A stretch of DNA of 40,642 nt, taken from the NCBI RefSeq assembly GCF_934754925.1, contig NZ_CAKVJA010000024.1:1-40642 (forward strand), read 5' to 3'. Positions within the stretch are counted from its first letter, which is position 1, and the number at the start of each line of letters is the position of its first letter. The translations under genes and the position numbers were made by a program. The notes under the pieces were generated by a model. It was not told the origin of the DNA and made no database searches. It saw nothing but the letters and a program-made list of their open reading frames with translations. Shown here piece by piece: positions 1 to 8,084 of this stretch. Source of the stretch: an uncultured Clostridium sp. (GTDB taxonomy: Bacteria; Bacillota; Clostridia; Clostridiales; Clostridiaceae).

Positions 1-75
1 AAGAATTGCTGGTTTACTTTAACTATATTCTGTTCAATTTTCAAAGACCATTTACTCTGTCGCACCGAAGCGACT
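1..75 (-). promoter_or_regulatory. rRNA operon leader (upstream of an off-window 16S gene)
   Basis: On the minus strand, 50-30 reads TGGTCTTTGAAAATTGAACAG, followed by a stretch ending CCAGCAATTCTT at the edge. This matches the conserved leader just before 16S rRNA in Clostridium, including a boxA-like antitermination element (GGTCTTTGAAAA). A stem-loop GTCGC-TTCGGT-GCGAC lies at 74-59. The 16S gene itself is not in the window, so the rRNA identity is inferred from this leader and from the three strong promoters behind it. Confidence 0.8.
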
Positions 76-80
76 TCTTT

Positions 81-109
81 ATCTTATCATTACTCTTCGC
101 TACTGTCAA
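81..109 (-). promoter_or_regulatory. rRNA promoter P1 (proximal)
   Basis: Minus strand: -35 TTGACA (109-104), 17-nt spacer, -10 TAAGAT (86-81). The -10 sits in the motif TGATAAGATAAA, which is shared with two further upstream promoters. The region behind the -35 is A/T-tract rich, like an UP element. Expected transcription start is near 74, exactly where a 5-bp hairpin begins (74-59). Confidence 0.85.
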
Positions 110-159
110 CAACTTTTTTTAAAAAGTTTTTTGACCTTGTTGCTCAAGCAACGTAATTT

Positions 160-188
160 ATCTTATCACTTAAATTCTAACAAGTCAA
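160..188 (-). promoter_or_regulatory. rRNA promoter P2 (middle)
   Basis: Minus strand: -35 TTGACT (188-183), 17-nt spacer, -10 TAAGAT (165-160), again inside TGATAAGATAAA. A hairpin GTTGC-TTGA-GCAAC (152-139) starts close to the expected +1. An A/T-tract lies upstream of the -35. Confidence 0.82.
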
Positions 189-229
189 ACACTTTTTTTG
201 TTTTCTGTTAGTCATCAGCGACGTGTTTT

Positions 230-259
230 ATCTTATCATGAAGATACTATTTATTTCAA
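230..259 (-). promoter_or_regulatory. rRNA promoter P3 (distal)
   Basis: Minus strand: -35 TTGAAA (259-254), 18-nt spacer, -10 TAAGAT (235-230) inside TGATAAGATAAA. A weak inverted repeat GTC-GCTGAT-GAC (222-211) follows at the same distance as the hairpins behind the other two promoters. The remaining stretch between this promoter and the gyrA terminator (about 260-400) is AT-rich and holds nothing else that I can support. Confidence 0.7.
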
Positions 260-401
260 CTTTATTTTATGTTTATATCAATTTATTATTATTATTCATG
301 CATTTTTCTTATTCTTTCTCCATTTTTCTATTATTGATACACTAGGGTTAGAGTACTATAGTTTTGATACTTTGCTTATATTTTTACTATAACTTTCATA
401 T

Positions 402-451
402 AAAAAGTGGCAAATCTATAAATACTAATTATAGTATTTATGATTTGCCAC
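402..451 (-). terminator. Intrinsic terminator of gyrA
   Basis: A long inverted repeat (arms 407-427 and 432-451, GTGGCAAATC...GATTTGCCAC) is followed on the minus strand by TTTTTATA. The other side has no T-run, so it acts on the minus strand only. It closes the gyrB-gyrA unit and separates it from the rRNA promoters. Confidence 0.85.
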
Positions 452-484
452 ATAATATCACTACTCTAAATAAAAATACTTATT

Positions 485-3031
485 TTATTCTTCTGTACTT
501 TCTCTTTCAGCTTCCTCAACTAATCTCTCTAAGCTAGTATCTTTATCTTCTGAATCAATTTCATTATCTGCACAAGCTTCTAATGTCAATTGCTCTTCAT
601 TTTCATCATCGCTATTACCAGTTATCTTAGCAATAGCTACTACCTTTTCCTCTTCTGAAGTTCTCATTAATCTAACTCCCATTGCAGACCTACTAGTTAC
701 TGAAATATCGGAAACATTTATTCTTATAGCTATGCCACTACTATTTATAAGCATTAACTCATTTTCTGGACTACAAACAGTAGCTCCTACAACTTTACCA
801 GTCTTTTCACTTATCTTATAAGTAATAAGACCTACTCCACCTCTATTTTGTCTCTTATATTCAGTCAATGGTGTTCTCTTACCAAATCCATTTTCACTTA
901 TAACTAATAAATCCTCATTATCCGTTGCTATATCCATACAAACAGCAACATCTTCATCTCTTAAGTTCATAGACTTAACTCCAGATGCAGTTCTTCCCAT
1001 AGGTCTTACATCTTGTTCATTAAACTTAATTGCATTACCATCTTGAGAAACTATTATTATATCAGCATCTCCTCTTGTTACCTTAACTTTAATAAGCTCA
1101 TCACCTTCTCTTAAGTTAATAGCAATAAGTCCACTCTTTCTTAAGTTCTTGAATTCTGATAATGGAGTTTTCTTAACTAAACCTTGTTTAGTTGCCATGA
1201 ATAAGTATCCATCTACAATATTATCTCTAACAGTTAATACAGTTTCTATTCTTTCATCTTGTTCTATTTGAATAAGATTTATTATATTAGTACCCTTAGC
1301 TGTTCTTCCCGCATCAGGTATTTCATATGCTCTCTTCTTATATACTCTACCTCTATTAGTAAAGAATAATACATCAGAATGAGTTGAAGTTACTAATACA
1401 TGTTCTACAAAATCATCTTCCTTTGTAGACATTGCTTGTATTCCTCTTCCCCCTCTTCTTTGAGCAGAATATGTATCAGCTGATATCCTCTTTATATATC
1501 CTGTATGAGTTAAAGTTATAACTGTTTCTTCTTCTTGAATTAAATCTTCAATATCAATATCATTTACAACTTTTTCTATTTGAGTTCTTCTTTCATCGTT
1601 ATATCTAGATTTTATTTCAAGTAACTCATCTTTAATTACACTTAGTAGCAATTCCTCACTTGCAAGAATTGAATTTAAGTAATCAATAAGTTTCATTAAC
1701 TCTGCATACTCTTCTTCAATTTTATCTCTCTCTAAGCCAGTTAATCTTCTTAATCTCATTTCTAAAATAGCAACTGCTTGCTTTTCTGATAATCCAAATC
1801 TTTCGCTTAAAGTATTTTTAGCTATTTCACTAGTTTTTGATCCTCTAATGATACTAATTACTTCATCGATATTATCTAAGGCTATTCTTAATCCCTCAAG
1901 AATATGAGCTCTAGCTTGTGCTTTTTCAAGTTCAAATATTGTTCTTCTAGTAACAACTTCTTTTTGGAAATTAATATAGTTACTTAAAATTTGTTTTAAA
2001 CTTAAGACTTCAGGCTGATTATCAACTAAAGCTAACATTATAATACCAAAAGTATCTTGCATCTTTGTATGTTTAAATAATAGATTTAATACAACATTAG
2101 GATTTGCATCCTTCTTTAATTCTATTACTATTCTCATACCTTCTCTATCTGATTCATCTCTTAAATCTGATATTCCAACAATTTTCTTATCTTTAACTAA
2201 GTCTGCAATACTTTCAATAAGCTTAGCTTTATTTACTTGGTATGGAATCTCTGTAACTACTATTTTGTGTCTTCCATTTTCCTCTTCTATTTCAGTTTTA
2301 GATCTTACTACAACTTTACCTTTTCCTGTTTCATAAGCAGCTCTTATTCCTGATTTACCCATTATAATTCCACCAGTAGGGAAATCCGGTCCCTTAATAC
2401 ATGTCATAAGCTCTAACCCAGTAGCTTCTGGATTATCTATTAACATTATAGTTCCATCTATAACTTCACCTAAATTATGAGGAGGTATATTCGTAGCCAT
2501 TCCAACTGCTATACCTGATGATCCATTAACTAAAAGATTCGGATATCTTGAAGGTAATACAACCGGTTCTTGTTCTTCACCATCAAAGTTTGGCATAAAA
2601 TCTACAGTATTTTTATTTATATCTCTAAGCATTTCTACCGCAATTTTATTCATCTTTGCTTCTGTATATCTCATTGCCGCTGCACTATCACCATCTACAG
2701 AACCAAAGTTACCATGCCCATCTACAAGCATATATCTCATAGAAAAATCTTGTGCCATTCTTACTAATGCATCATATACTGATGAATCTCCATGTGGATG
2801 ATACTTACCTAAAACTTCTCCAACTATTCTTGCACATTTTCTATATCCCTTGTTTGGTTCTAGACCTAATTCTTGCATTGCATAAAGAATTCTTCTATGA
2901 ACTGGTTTAAGACCATCTCTTACATCAGGAAGAGCACGCCCAACGATTACGCTCATAGCGTAATCGATGTAGCACTTTTTCATTTCTTTATTTATATCTA
3001 CATGTATAAATTTTCCTTCATTTAAGTTCAT
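485..3031 (-). CDS. gyrA: DNA gyrase subunit A
   Basis: GyrA is the breakage-rejoining subunit of gyrase (A2B2), which introduces negative supercoils into DNA in the cytoplasm. The 848-aa length is normal. Visible features are the active-site Tyr122 (RYTEAKM), the quinolone region HPHGDSSVYD at 78-87 with Ser83 and Asp87 (the usual susceptible residues), and the GyrA-box QRRGGRG at 524-530, which opens the C-terminal DNA-wrapping domain. The tail is acidic. The ATG has a GAGGTGAG ribosome binding site. It begins 34 nt after gyrB and ends at an intrinsic terminator, so it is the last gene of the dnaA-gyrA leftward series. Confidence 0.98.
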   Translation of the reverse strand: MNLNEGKFIHVDINKEMKKCYIDYAMSVIVGRALPDVRDGLKPVHRRILYAMQELGLEPNKGYRKCARIVGEVLGKYHPHGDSSVYDALVRMAQDFSMRYMLVDGHGNFGSVDGDSAAAMRYTEAKMNKIAVEMLRDINKNTVDFMPNFDGEEQEPVVLPSRYPNLLVNGSSGIAVGMATNIPPHNLGEVIDGTIMLIDNPEATGLELMTCIKGPDFPTGGIIMGKSGIRAAYETGKGKVVVRSKTEIEEENGRHKIVVTEIPYQVNKAKLIESIADLVKDKKIVGISDLRDESDREGMRIVIELKKDANPNVVLNLLFKHTKMQDTFGIIMLALVDNQPEVLSLKQILSNYINFQKEVVTRRTIFELEKAQARAHILEGLRIALDNIDEVISIIRGSKTSEIAKNTLSERFGLSEKQAVAILEMRLRRLTGLERDKIEEEYAELMKLIDYLNSILASEELLLSVIKDELLEIKSRYNDERRTQIEKVVNDIDIEDLIQEEETVITLTHTGYIKRISADTYSAQRRGGRGIQAMSTKEDDFVEHVLVTSTHSDVLFFTNRGRVYKKRAYEIPDAGRTAKGTNIINLIQIEQDERIETVLTVRDNIVDGYLFMATKQGLVKKTPLSEFKNLRKSGLIAINLREGDELIKVKVTRGDADIIIVSQDGNAIKFNEQDVRPMGRTASGVKSMNLRDEDVAVCMDIATDNEDLLVISENGFGKRTPLTEYKRQNRGGVGLITYKISEKTGKVVGATVCSPENELMLINSSGIAIRINVSDISVTSRSAMGVRLMRTSEEEKVVAIAKITGNSDDENEEQLTLEACADNEIDSEDKDTSLERLVEEAERESTEE

Positions 3032-3065
3032 GTACTCACCTCAACTAATACTAAATACTTTAGTA

Positions 3066-4982
3066 CTATATATCTAAATTGCTTACTTTTTTAGCATTCT
3101 TTTGAATAAATTCTCTTCTTGGTTCAACCTTATCACCCATTAATATAGTGAATATTTCATCTGCTGCAATAGCATCTTCTACTGTTGCCTTTAAAAGAAT
3201 TCTGTGTTCTGGGTCCATCGTTGTATCCCATAATTGATTTGCATTCATTTCTCCAAGACCCTTATATCTTTGGATATTTATAGAATTATCCTTTCCGCCA
3301 AATTCTTCTAAAATTTTATCTAGCTCTTCATCGGAATATGCATACTCTTCCCTTTTTCCCTTACTAACTTTATATAATGGTGGTTGAGCTATATATACGT
3401 GTCCTCCATCTATTAATGGTCTCATATATCTATAGAAGAATGTTAATAATAATGTTCTTATATGCGCTCCATCAACATCGGCATCGGTCATAATTATTAT
3501 TCTATTATATCTTAACTTTTCTTCATCAAAATCTTTTCCAATTCCTGCACCAAATGCAGTAATCATTGCTCTTATTGTATCTGAGTTAAGTATTCTATCT
3601 AATCTTTGCTTTTCAACGTTAAGAATCTTACCTCTTAAAGGTAATATAGCTTGGAATTTTCTATTTCTTCCTTGCTTTGCTGATCCTCCTGCTGAATCCC
3701 CTTCGACAATATAGATTTCACATTCCATAGGATCTTTAGATGAACAATCTGCAAGCTTTCCTGGAAGTGTAGATCTCTCAAGAACCGATTTTCTTGTAAG
3801 CTCTCTTGCTTTTCTAGCTGCATCTCTAGCTCTTGCTGCCATTAAAGCTTTATCTATTATAATTTTACCAACTGCCGGATTCTCTTCTAAGAAAATACTT
3901 ACACCCTCAGCCACTATTGAATCTACAACACCTCTTACTTCAGAATTTCCAAGCTTAGTTTTTGTTTGTCCTTCAAACTGAGGCTCTGAAATCTTAACTG
4001 ATACAACAGCTGTAAGACCTTCTCTTGCATCATCACCTGAAAGGTTTTTATCATTATCTTTTATGTGCCCAAATCTCTTAGCGTAATCATTTATTGCTCT
4101 AGTTAAGGCACTTTTAAATCCAGCTAAGTGAGTTCCTCCTTCAATAGTATCTATGTTATTTGCAAACGAATATAAGTTCTCGTTATATCCATCGTTATAC
4201 TGAAGTGCAATTTCTGCAATTATTCCATCTTTTTCTCCTTCAACATAAATAGGAGATTCATGTAATACTTCTTTATTTCTATTTAAGTAAGAAACGAACT
4301 CTTTTATACCACCTTCATAATGATATTTCTCAACTTTTGGTTCCTCTTCTCTATTATCAGTTAACGTTATAGCTATTCCCTTATTAAGGAATGCTAATTC
4401 TCTTAATCTACTTGCTAATACTTCAAAATCATATACAGTATCTTCAAATATTTCATGGTCAGGCTTAAATAATACTTTAGTTCCATGCTCATCAGATTCA
4501 CCAATCTTAGTTAAATCACAAAGAACATTTCCTCTTGAATATTTTTGTTGCCATATGAACCCTTCTCTTTTTACTGTAACCTCACAATATTCAGATAATG
4601 CATTAACAACTGATGCACCAACACCATGAAGACCACCAGATACTTTGTATCCTCCGCCTCCAAATTTACCACCAGCATGTAATACAGTCATTATTACCTC
4701 TACCGTTGCTTTTCCCATTTTAGGATGTATACCAACAGGCATACCTCTACCATCGTCAACTACAGTAATTGAATTATCCTCATTTATCGTAACTTCTATG
4801 TTTTTACAAAATCCAGCTAAAGCTTCATCAATACTATTATCTACTATTTCATATACTAAATGATGAAGCCCTCTAGAACTCGTGCTTCCTATGTACATTC
4901 CAGGTCTTTTTCTAACTGCTTCTAAACCCTCTAAAACCTGAATCTGACTTTCATCATAACTTTGCTTATTCTCTTCCAACAT
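3066..4982 (-). CDS. gyrB: DNA gyrase subunit B
   Basis: GyrB is the ATPase subunit of gyrase. The 638-aa protein has the GHKL ATP-binding fold (EIVDNSIDEA with Glu45 and Asn49, DDGRGMP at 76-82, GGLHGVGASVVNAL). It also has the TOPRIM metal-binding residues Glu427 (EGDSAGG) and DADVD at 500-504, and a C-terminal YKGLGEMN segment that contacts GyrA. Length is typical and no insert is seen. The ATG is preceded by AAGGAGGAG. It lies 52 nt downstream of the remB-like gene and is probably co-transcribed with gyrA. As in other bacteria, supercoiling-sensitive control is possible, but no specific site for it was identified. Confidence 0.98.
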   Translation of the reverse strand: MLEENKQSYDESQIQVLEGLEAVRKRPGMYIGSTSSRGLHHLVYEIVDNSIDEALAGFCKNIEVTINEDNSITVVDDGRGMPVGIHPKMGKATVEVIMTVLHAGGKFGGGGYKVSGGLHGVGASVVNALSEYCEVTVKREGFIWQQKYSRGNVLCDLTKIGESDEHGTKVLFKPDHEIFEDTVYDFEVLASRLRELAFLNKGIAITLTDNREEEPKVEKYHYEGGIKEFVSYLNRNKEVLHESPIYVEGEKDGIIAEIALQYNDGYNENLYSFANNIDTIEGGTHLAGFKSALTRAINDYAKRFGHIKDNDKNLSGDDAREGLTAVVSVKISEPQFEGQTKTKLGNSEVRGVVDSIVAEGVSIFLEENPAVGKIIIDKALMAARARDAARKARELTRKSVLERSTLPGKLADCSSKDPMECEIYIVEGDSAGGSAKQGRNRKFQAILPLRGKILNVEKQRLDRILNSDTIRAMITAFGAGIGKDFDEEKLRYNRIIIMTDADVDGAHIRTLLLTFFYRYMRPLIDGGHVYIAQPPLYKVSKGKREEYAYSDEELDKILEEFGGKDNSINIQRYKGLGEMNANQLWDTTMDPEHRILLKATVEDAIAADEIFTILMGDKVEPRREFIQKNAKKVSNLDI

Positions 4983-5034
4983 AAACTCCTCCTTATATTT
5001 TTATTGTCTTAACTATGAAGGCTAAATATTGGAC

Positions 5035-5295
5035 TTAAGGATTATAATCAATATTTGTTCTCTTAGTTAAAGTAGATGATGAAATAGGTGATAAATACAC
5101 CTTACTCATTTTATTAACTTCTGCTATAACAAATGATTTAGGACTTTCCTTAGAAATCTTTTCAACAAATCCGTCTTCTTCAGCCATTCTTAAAAATGAT
5201 ATTGTATCTGAACTATACATTGATGTCTGTAAATCAAAAATACCAATTACATCCTTTATTGGTACTACTACGTTTTCTCCTAAATGTAAAAACAT
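5035..5295 (-). CDS. remB: RemA/RemB-like regulator (DUF370 family)
   Basis: This 86-aa protein matches the DUF370/RemA-RemB family: it starts MFLHLGENVVVPIKDVIGIFDL and later has the SFVIAEV and KVYLSPISSSTL segments. In Bacillus the same position between recF and gyrB holds remB (yaaB), a matrix and osmoregulation-associated protein. RemA-type members form ring oligomers that bind DNA. It begins 13 nt after recF with a GGAGGAG ribosome binding site, so it is in the dnaA-gyrA series. Family and position are clear. A regulatory role here is inferred from Bacillus. Confidence 0.85.
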   Translation of the reverse strand: MFLHLGENVVVPIKDVIGIFDLQTSMYSSDTISFLRMAEEDGFVEKISKESPKSFVIAEVNKMSKVYLSPISSSTLTKRTNIDYNP

Positions 5296-5308
5296 AAGAT
5301 CTCCTCCT

Positions 5309-6394
5309 TTAGTTTAGGATTTCTCCATCCCTAACTTTAAAAACTTTAGATTTATCATCTAAATATTCATACAAATCTTCTATTCCAGTACATGTAATAA
5401 TAGTTTGTATATCTCCGATTGTGCTTAAAATATATCTTTTTCTACTAAAATCTAATTCTGATAATACATCATCTAAAAGTAATACTGGATGTTCCCCTGT
5501 AAGTTCCTTTATTATTTTCAATGATGAAAATTTAATAGTTAAAACTGCAGTTCTTTGTTGTCCTTGAGATCCATAACTTTTAGTATCAATATCATTTATT
5601 AAAACAGTAAAATCATCTCTATGTGGACCTACTGAAGTAATCCCTCGCTCACAATCCCTCACTCTATTTTTTTCTAGAAGTGAATAGAAACTTTCTCTTA
5701 TGTTTTCTAAATCTTTAATAGTACTAACATATTTAAATTCAATTCTTTCTTTTCCAGAAGTTATATCTGAATGAATCTTAGTAGAATATTTATTTAATTT
5801 TTCAATATACTCTAATCTATCCATTATTATATTATATCCAAATTCAACCAATTGCATATCGTAGACATCTAAAATATCTTTATTTATATTTCGATTTCTT
5901 AATATACTATTTCTTTCATTCAAAACTTTATTATACTGAACAAGATTATAATAGTATTTAGGATTTAATTGGCATAACTCCATATCGATAAATTTTCTTC
6001 TTACACCGGGAGAATCCTTAATTATTTTTAAATCTTCCGGAGAAAACATTACAACATTAAAATTTCCAAATAGTTCTCCTATCTTTTTTATTTTAATCTT
6101 ATTTATTTGTATTGCTTTTTTTCCGTCCTTAAGAATGCTTATATCTATTCTCTTGTCTAATCTCTCTCTACCAACTGTAACACTTAATAATGCGTTATCA
6201 GAATTCCAATTGATAAGTTCCCTATCTTTTGACGTTCTATGAGATCTTGCAAAAGCACAATAGTATATGCCCTCTAATATATTAGTTTTTCCTTGAGCAT
6301 TATCACCCATAAAAACATTAACATGTGGACCTAAACTTATATCCAATACATTATAATTTCTATAATTCAGCATTTGCAATCTTTTAATAAACAT
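5309..6394 (-). CDS. recF: DNA replication/repair protein RecF
   Basis: RecF is an SMC/ABC-type ATPase that, with RecO and RecR, loads RecA at single-strand gaps. The Walker A motif GDNAQGKT is at residues 30-37. The signature SQGQQRTAVL and Walker B with D-loop (LLLDDVLSELD) are near the C-terminus. An in-frame GTG exists at 6403, but the ribosome binding site AAAGGTG (6407-6401) overlaps it. The ATG at 6394, spaced 6 nt from that site, is therefore the start, giving 361 aa (a normal length). It lies between the S4 gene and the remB-like gene. Confidence 0.96.
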   Translation of the reverse strand: MFIKRLQMLNYRNYNVLDISLGPHVNVFMGDNAQGKTNILEGIYYCAFARSHRTSKDRELINWNSDNALLSVTVGRERLDKRIDISILKDGKKAIQINKIKIKKIGELFGNFNVVMFSPEDLKIIKDSPGVRRKFIDMELCQLNPKYYYNLVQYNKVLNERNSILRNRNINKDILDVYDMQLVEFGYNIIMDRLEYIEKLNKYSTKIHSDITSGKERIEFKYVSTIKDLENIRESFYSLLEKNRVRDCERGITSVGPHRDDFTVLINDIDTKSYGSQGQQRTAVLTIKFSSLKIIKELTGEHPVLLLDDVLSELDFSRKRYILSTIGDIQTIITCTGIEDLYEYLDDKSKVFKVRDGEILN

Positions 6395-6460
6395 CTTAAA
6401 CACCTTTAATTATAACATATTAAATTTAATAAGGATAAGCACTCTGGAAAAAAATAGTTG

Positions 6461-6667
6461 TTACACTACTTCATAACTTTCCCCATTAAATTCAACTATG
6501 TCACCTTTATATAATTTTTTCCCTCTTTGCACGCAAATTTCACCATTGACTTTTACAAGTTCATCTAAAATATACATTTTAGCTTCTGATCCTAGTGAAG
6601 CAGCTCCAGAAAATTTTAAAAACGAATCTAATTTTATAAATTCTGTACTTATTTCTATTTGATTCAT
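6461..6667 (-). CDS. yaaA: S4-domain RNA-binding protein YaaA
   Basis: This 68-aa protein consists of little more than an S4 RNA-binding domain (LDSFLKFSGAASLGSEAKMYILDE, then VKVNGEICVQRGKKLYKGD). The gene lies between dnaN and recF, where Bacillus and Clostridium carry yaaA (also called rlbA). YaaA has been linked to large ribosomal subunit assembly in Bacillus. Its position in the dnaA operon is conserved, but its molecular role here is inferred only. Gaps are 45 nt to dnaN and 66 nt to recF. No separate promoter is obvious. Confidence 0.88.
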   Translation of the reverse strand: MNQIEISTEFIKLDSFLKFSGAASLGSEAKMYILDELVKVNGEICVQRGKKLYKGDIVEFNGESYEVV

Positions 6668-6712
6668 ATTATACTTCTTGTATATTTATTCAATTATTAT
6701 ACAAGATTCCTC

Positions 6713-7813
6713 CTATCTAACTAGTCTAACAGGTAAAACTAAATATTTAGCATTATTGCTATTTTTCCCTCTTATTACACATGGACTAACACTTGATGTC
6801 ATTTCTACAACTACATCTTCTTCTTCCATATTCTTAAGAACATCTAGTAAATACCTTGAATTGAATGCAATTTGCACTCCATCACCTTGCAGATTTATGT
6901 TAACTTCTTCCCTAACCTTTCCCAATTGAGAATTAGAAGTTATAACTAAAGTATCTTCTTGAACATCTAATCTTATTAAATTGCTATTTCCATCCTTAGC
7001 CATTAATGATGCTCTTTCAATTCCTTGTTGAAGATCTTGTTTTTTAACGTTAACTAATAATTTATATTCTTGTGGTAAAAGAGAAACATAATTAACAAAT
7101 TTACCATCTAATAATCTTGAAATAATTTTTGTATTATTAACATTAAATAAAATATGATTATTTGTGAATGTAATCTTTACAATGTCATCATTATCTTCTA
7201 ATATTTTCGAAACTTCATTTAAAGTTTTTCCTGGTATAACAACTTCAATATTATCATCTACATCTAATAATTCACTTCTAACAGCTAATCTATACCCATC
7301 TAAGGCAACTAAATTTAATTCCCTATTTTTTACTTCAAAAAGTATACCTTGTAATATTGGTCTAGCTTCATCTTGAGCTATAGCAAAAGATGTACCTTTT
7401 ATCATATTTTTTAATAAGTTTTGAGGAACCTCAACACTTAGATCTTCATTTATGCTTGGTAAAGAAGGATAATCACTAGGATTCATAAATACTAAGTTAA
7501 ATACTGACTTTTCACATGTAATTTGTATTAAATCATTTTCTGATATTTCTATTTTAACATCTGAATTTGGTAGTTTTCTAATAATTTCTGAAAAAATCTT
7601 TGAGTCAATAACAATACTACCTTCCTTGATAACATCAGCTTCAACTTTTGTTTCTATACTTACATCCATATCTGAACCAATAAGAGTTAAGCCTTCTTTA
7701 TTTGCTTGTATATATATACCTTCTAGTACAGGCATTGTTGTTTTTCCTGTAATAGCTTTAGTTACTATAGAAATGCCCTCTTGTAATTTTTGTTTTGAGC
7801 ATATTATGTTCAT
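6713..7813 (-). CDS. dnaN: DNA polymerase III subunit beta (sliding clamp)
   Basis: DnaN is the ring-shaped processivity clamp that tethers DNA polymerase III and many repair proteins to DNA. The 366-aa protein has the three-domain length of the family and the conserved starting segment MNIICSKQKLQEGISIVTKA. It ends YLVLPVRLVR, the conserved C-terminus. The open frame extends 12 codons further upstream, but an AGGAGGT ribosome binding site is placed correctly for the ATG at 7813, which also gives the conserved N-terminus. It lies downstream of dnaA across the unwinding region. Confidence 0.97.
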   Translation of the reverse strand: MNIICSKQKLQEGISIVTKAITGKTTMPVLEGIYIQANKEGLTLIGSDMDVSIETKVEADVIKEGSIVIDSKIFSEIIRKLPNSDVKIEISENDLIQITCEKSVFNLVFMNPSDYPSLPSINEDLSVEVPQNLLKNMIKGTSFAIAQDEARPILQGILFEVKNRELNLVALDGYRLAVRSELLDVDDNIEVVIPGKTLNEVSKILEDNDDIVKITFTNNHILFNVNNTKIISRLLDGKFVNYVSLLPQEYKLLVNVKKQDLQQGIERASLMAKDGNSNLIRLDVQEDTLVITSNSQLGKVREEVNINLQGDGVQIAFNSRYLLDVLKNMEEEDVVVEMTSSVSPCVIRGKNSNNAKYLVLPVRLVR

Positions 7814-7829
7814 AATCTTACCTCCTAAG

Positions 7830-8051
7830 TTATACACAGTTATCAACATTTAGCTGTGTAATATAATAAGATAAATATAATAAATAAATATAATAATAGT
7901 AGTAGTAAGGGCTGTGGATTTGTGGATAAGTGCCCTCAGCCCTTATATTTCAATAAATTTTATGTAAAAAATACTGTGGATAAGTCGGTAACAAATTGAT
8001 AGTCTTATCCACAGTATCCACATTGAAAGACTAAAAAATGACTTATCCACA
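7830..8051. other. oriC: oriC, dnaA-dnaN part: DnaA boxes
   Basis: Perfect DnaA boxes (TTATCCACA, either strand) lie at 7921-7929, 7975-7983, 8005-8013 and 8043-8051. Near matches are at 7830-7838 (TTATACACA), 7913-7921 (TGTGGATTT) and 8014-8022 (GTATCCACA). This is the intergenic region between dnaA (stop at 8085) and dnaN (start at 7813). A 9-bp inverted repeat (7906-7914 with 7937-7945, TAAGGGCTG) encloses the 7913-7929 pair of boxes. The dense boxes together with the adjoining unwinding element make this the probable melting half of a bipartite origin. Confidence 0.92.
7860..7929 (+). other. Basal unwinding element: A/T tract, DnaA-trios, G-run, DnaA boxes
   Basis: Read leftward from the box at 7921-7929, the sequence passes a second box-like site (7913-7921) and a short GGG (7909-7911). 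Six trinucleotides TAA TAA TAG TAG TAG TAA follow (7891-7908), then a tract of nearly pure A and T (7860-7890). This order matches the origin unwinding system described in Bacillus subtilis, where DnaA spreads from boxes onto DnaA-trios (TAG/TAA-type) to open the duplex. Orientation relative to dnaA and dnaN is also the same as in Bacillus. Strand melting here is inferred. Confidence 0.85.
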
Positions 8052-8084
8052 AAGTATTCACTAGTTATTATGTACAATTGTTGA

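Noticed and set aside
198..392. 64-aa plus-strand open frame over the rRNA promoter region
   Set aside because: It overlaps promoter P3, has no ribosome binding site, and its composition (Phe, Tyr, Leu, Ile) is what AT-rich noncoding DNA gives.
2793..2801. DnaA-box-like TGTGGATGA in gyrA
   Set aside because: It is a single site with a mismatch in conserved coding sequence (the HPHGD region), so probably chance.
485..3031. Quinolone-resistance changes in gyrA
   Set aside because: Residues at the usual positions are Ser83 and Asp87, the normal susceptible state.
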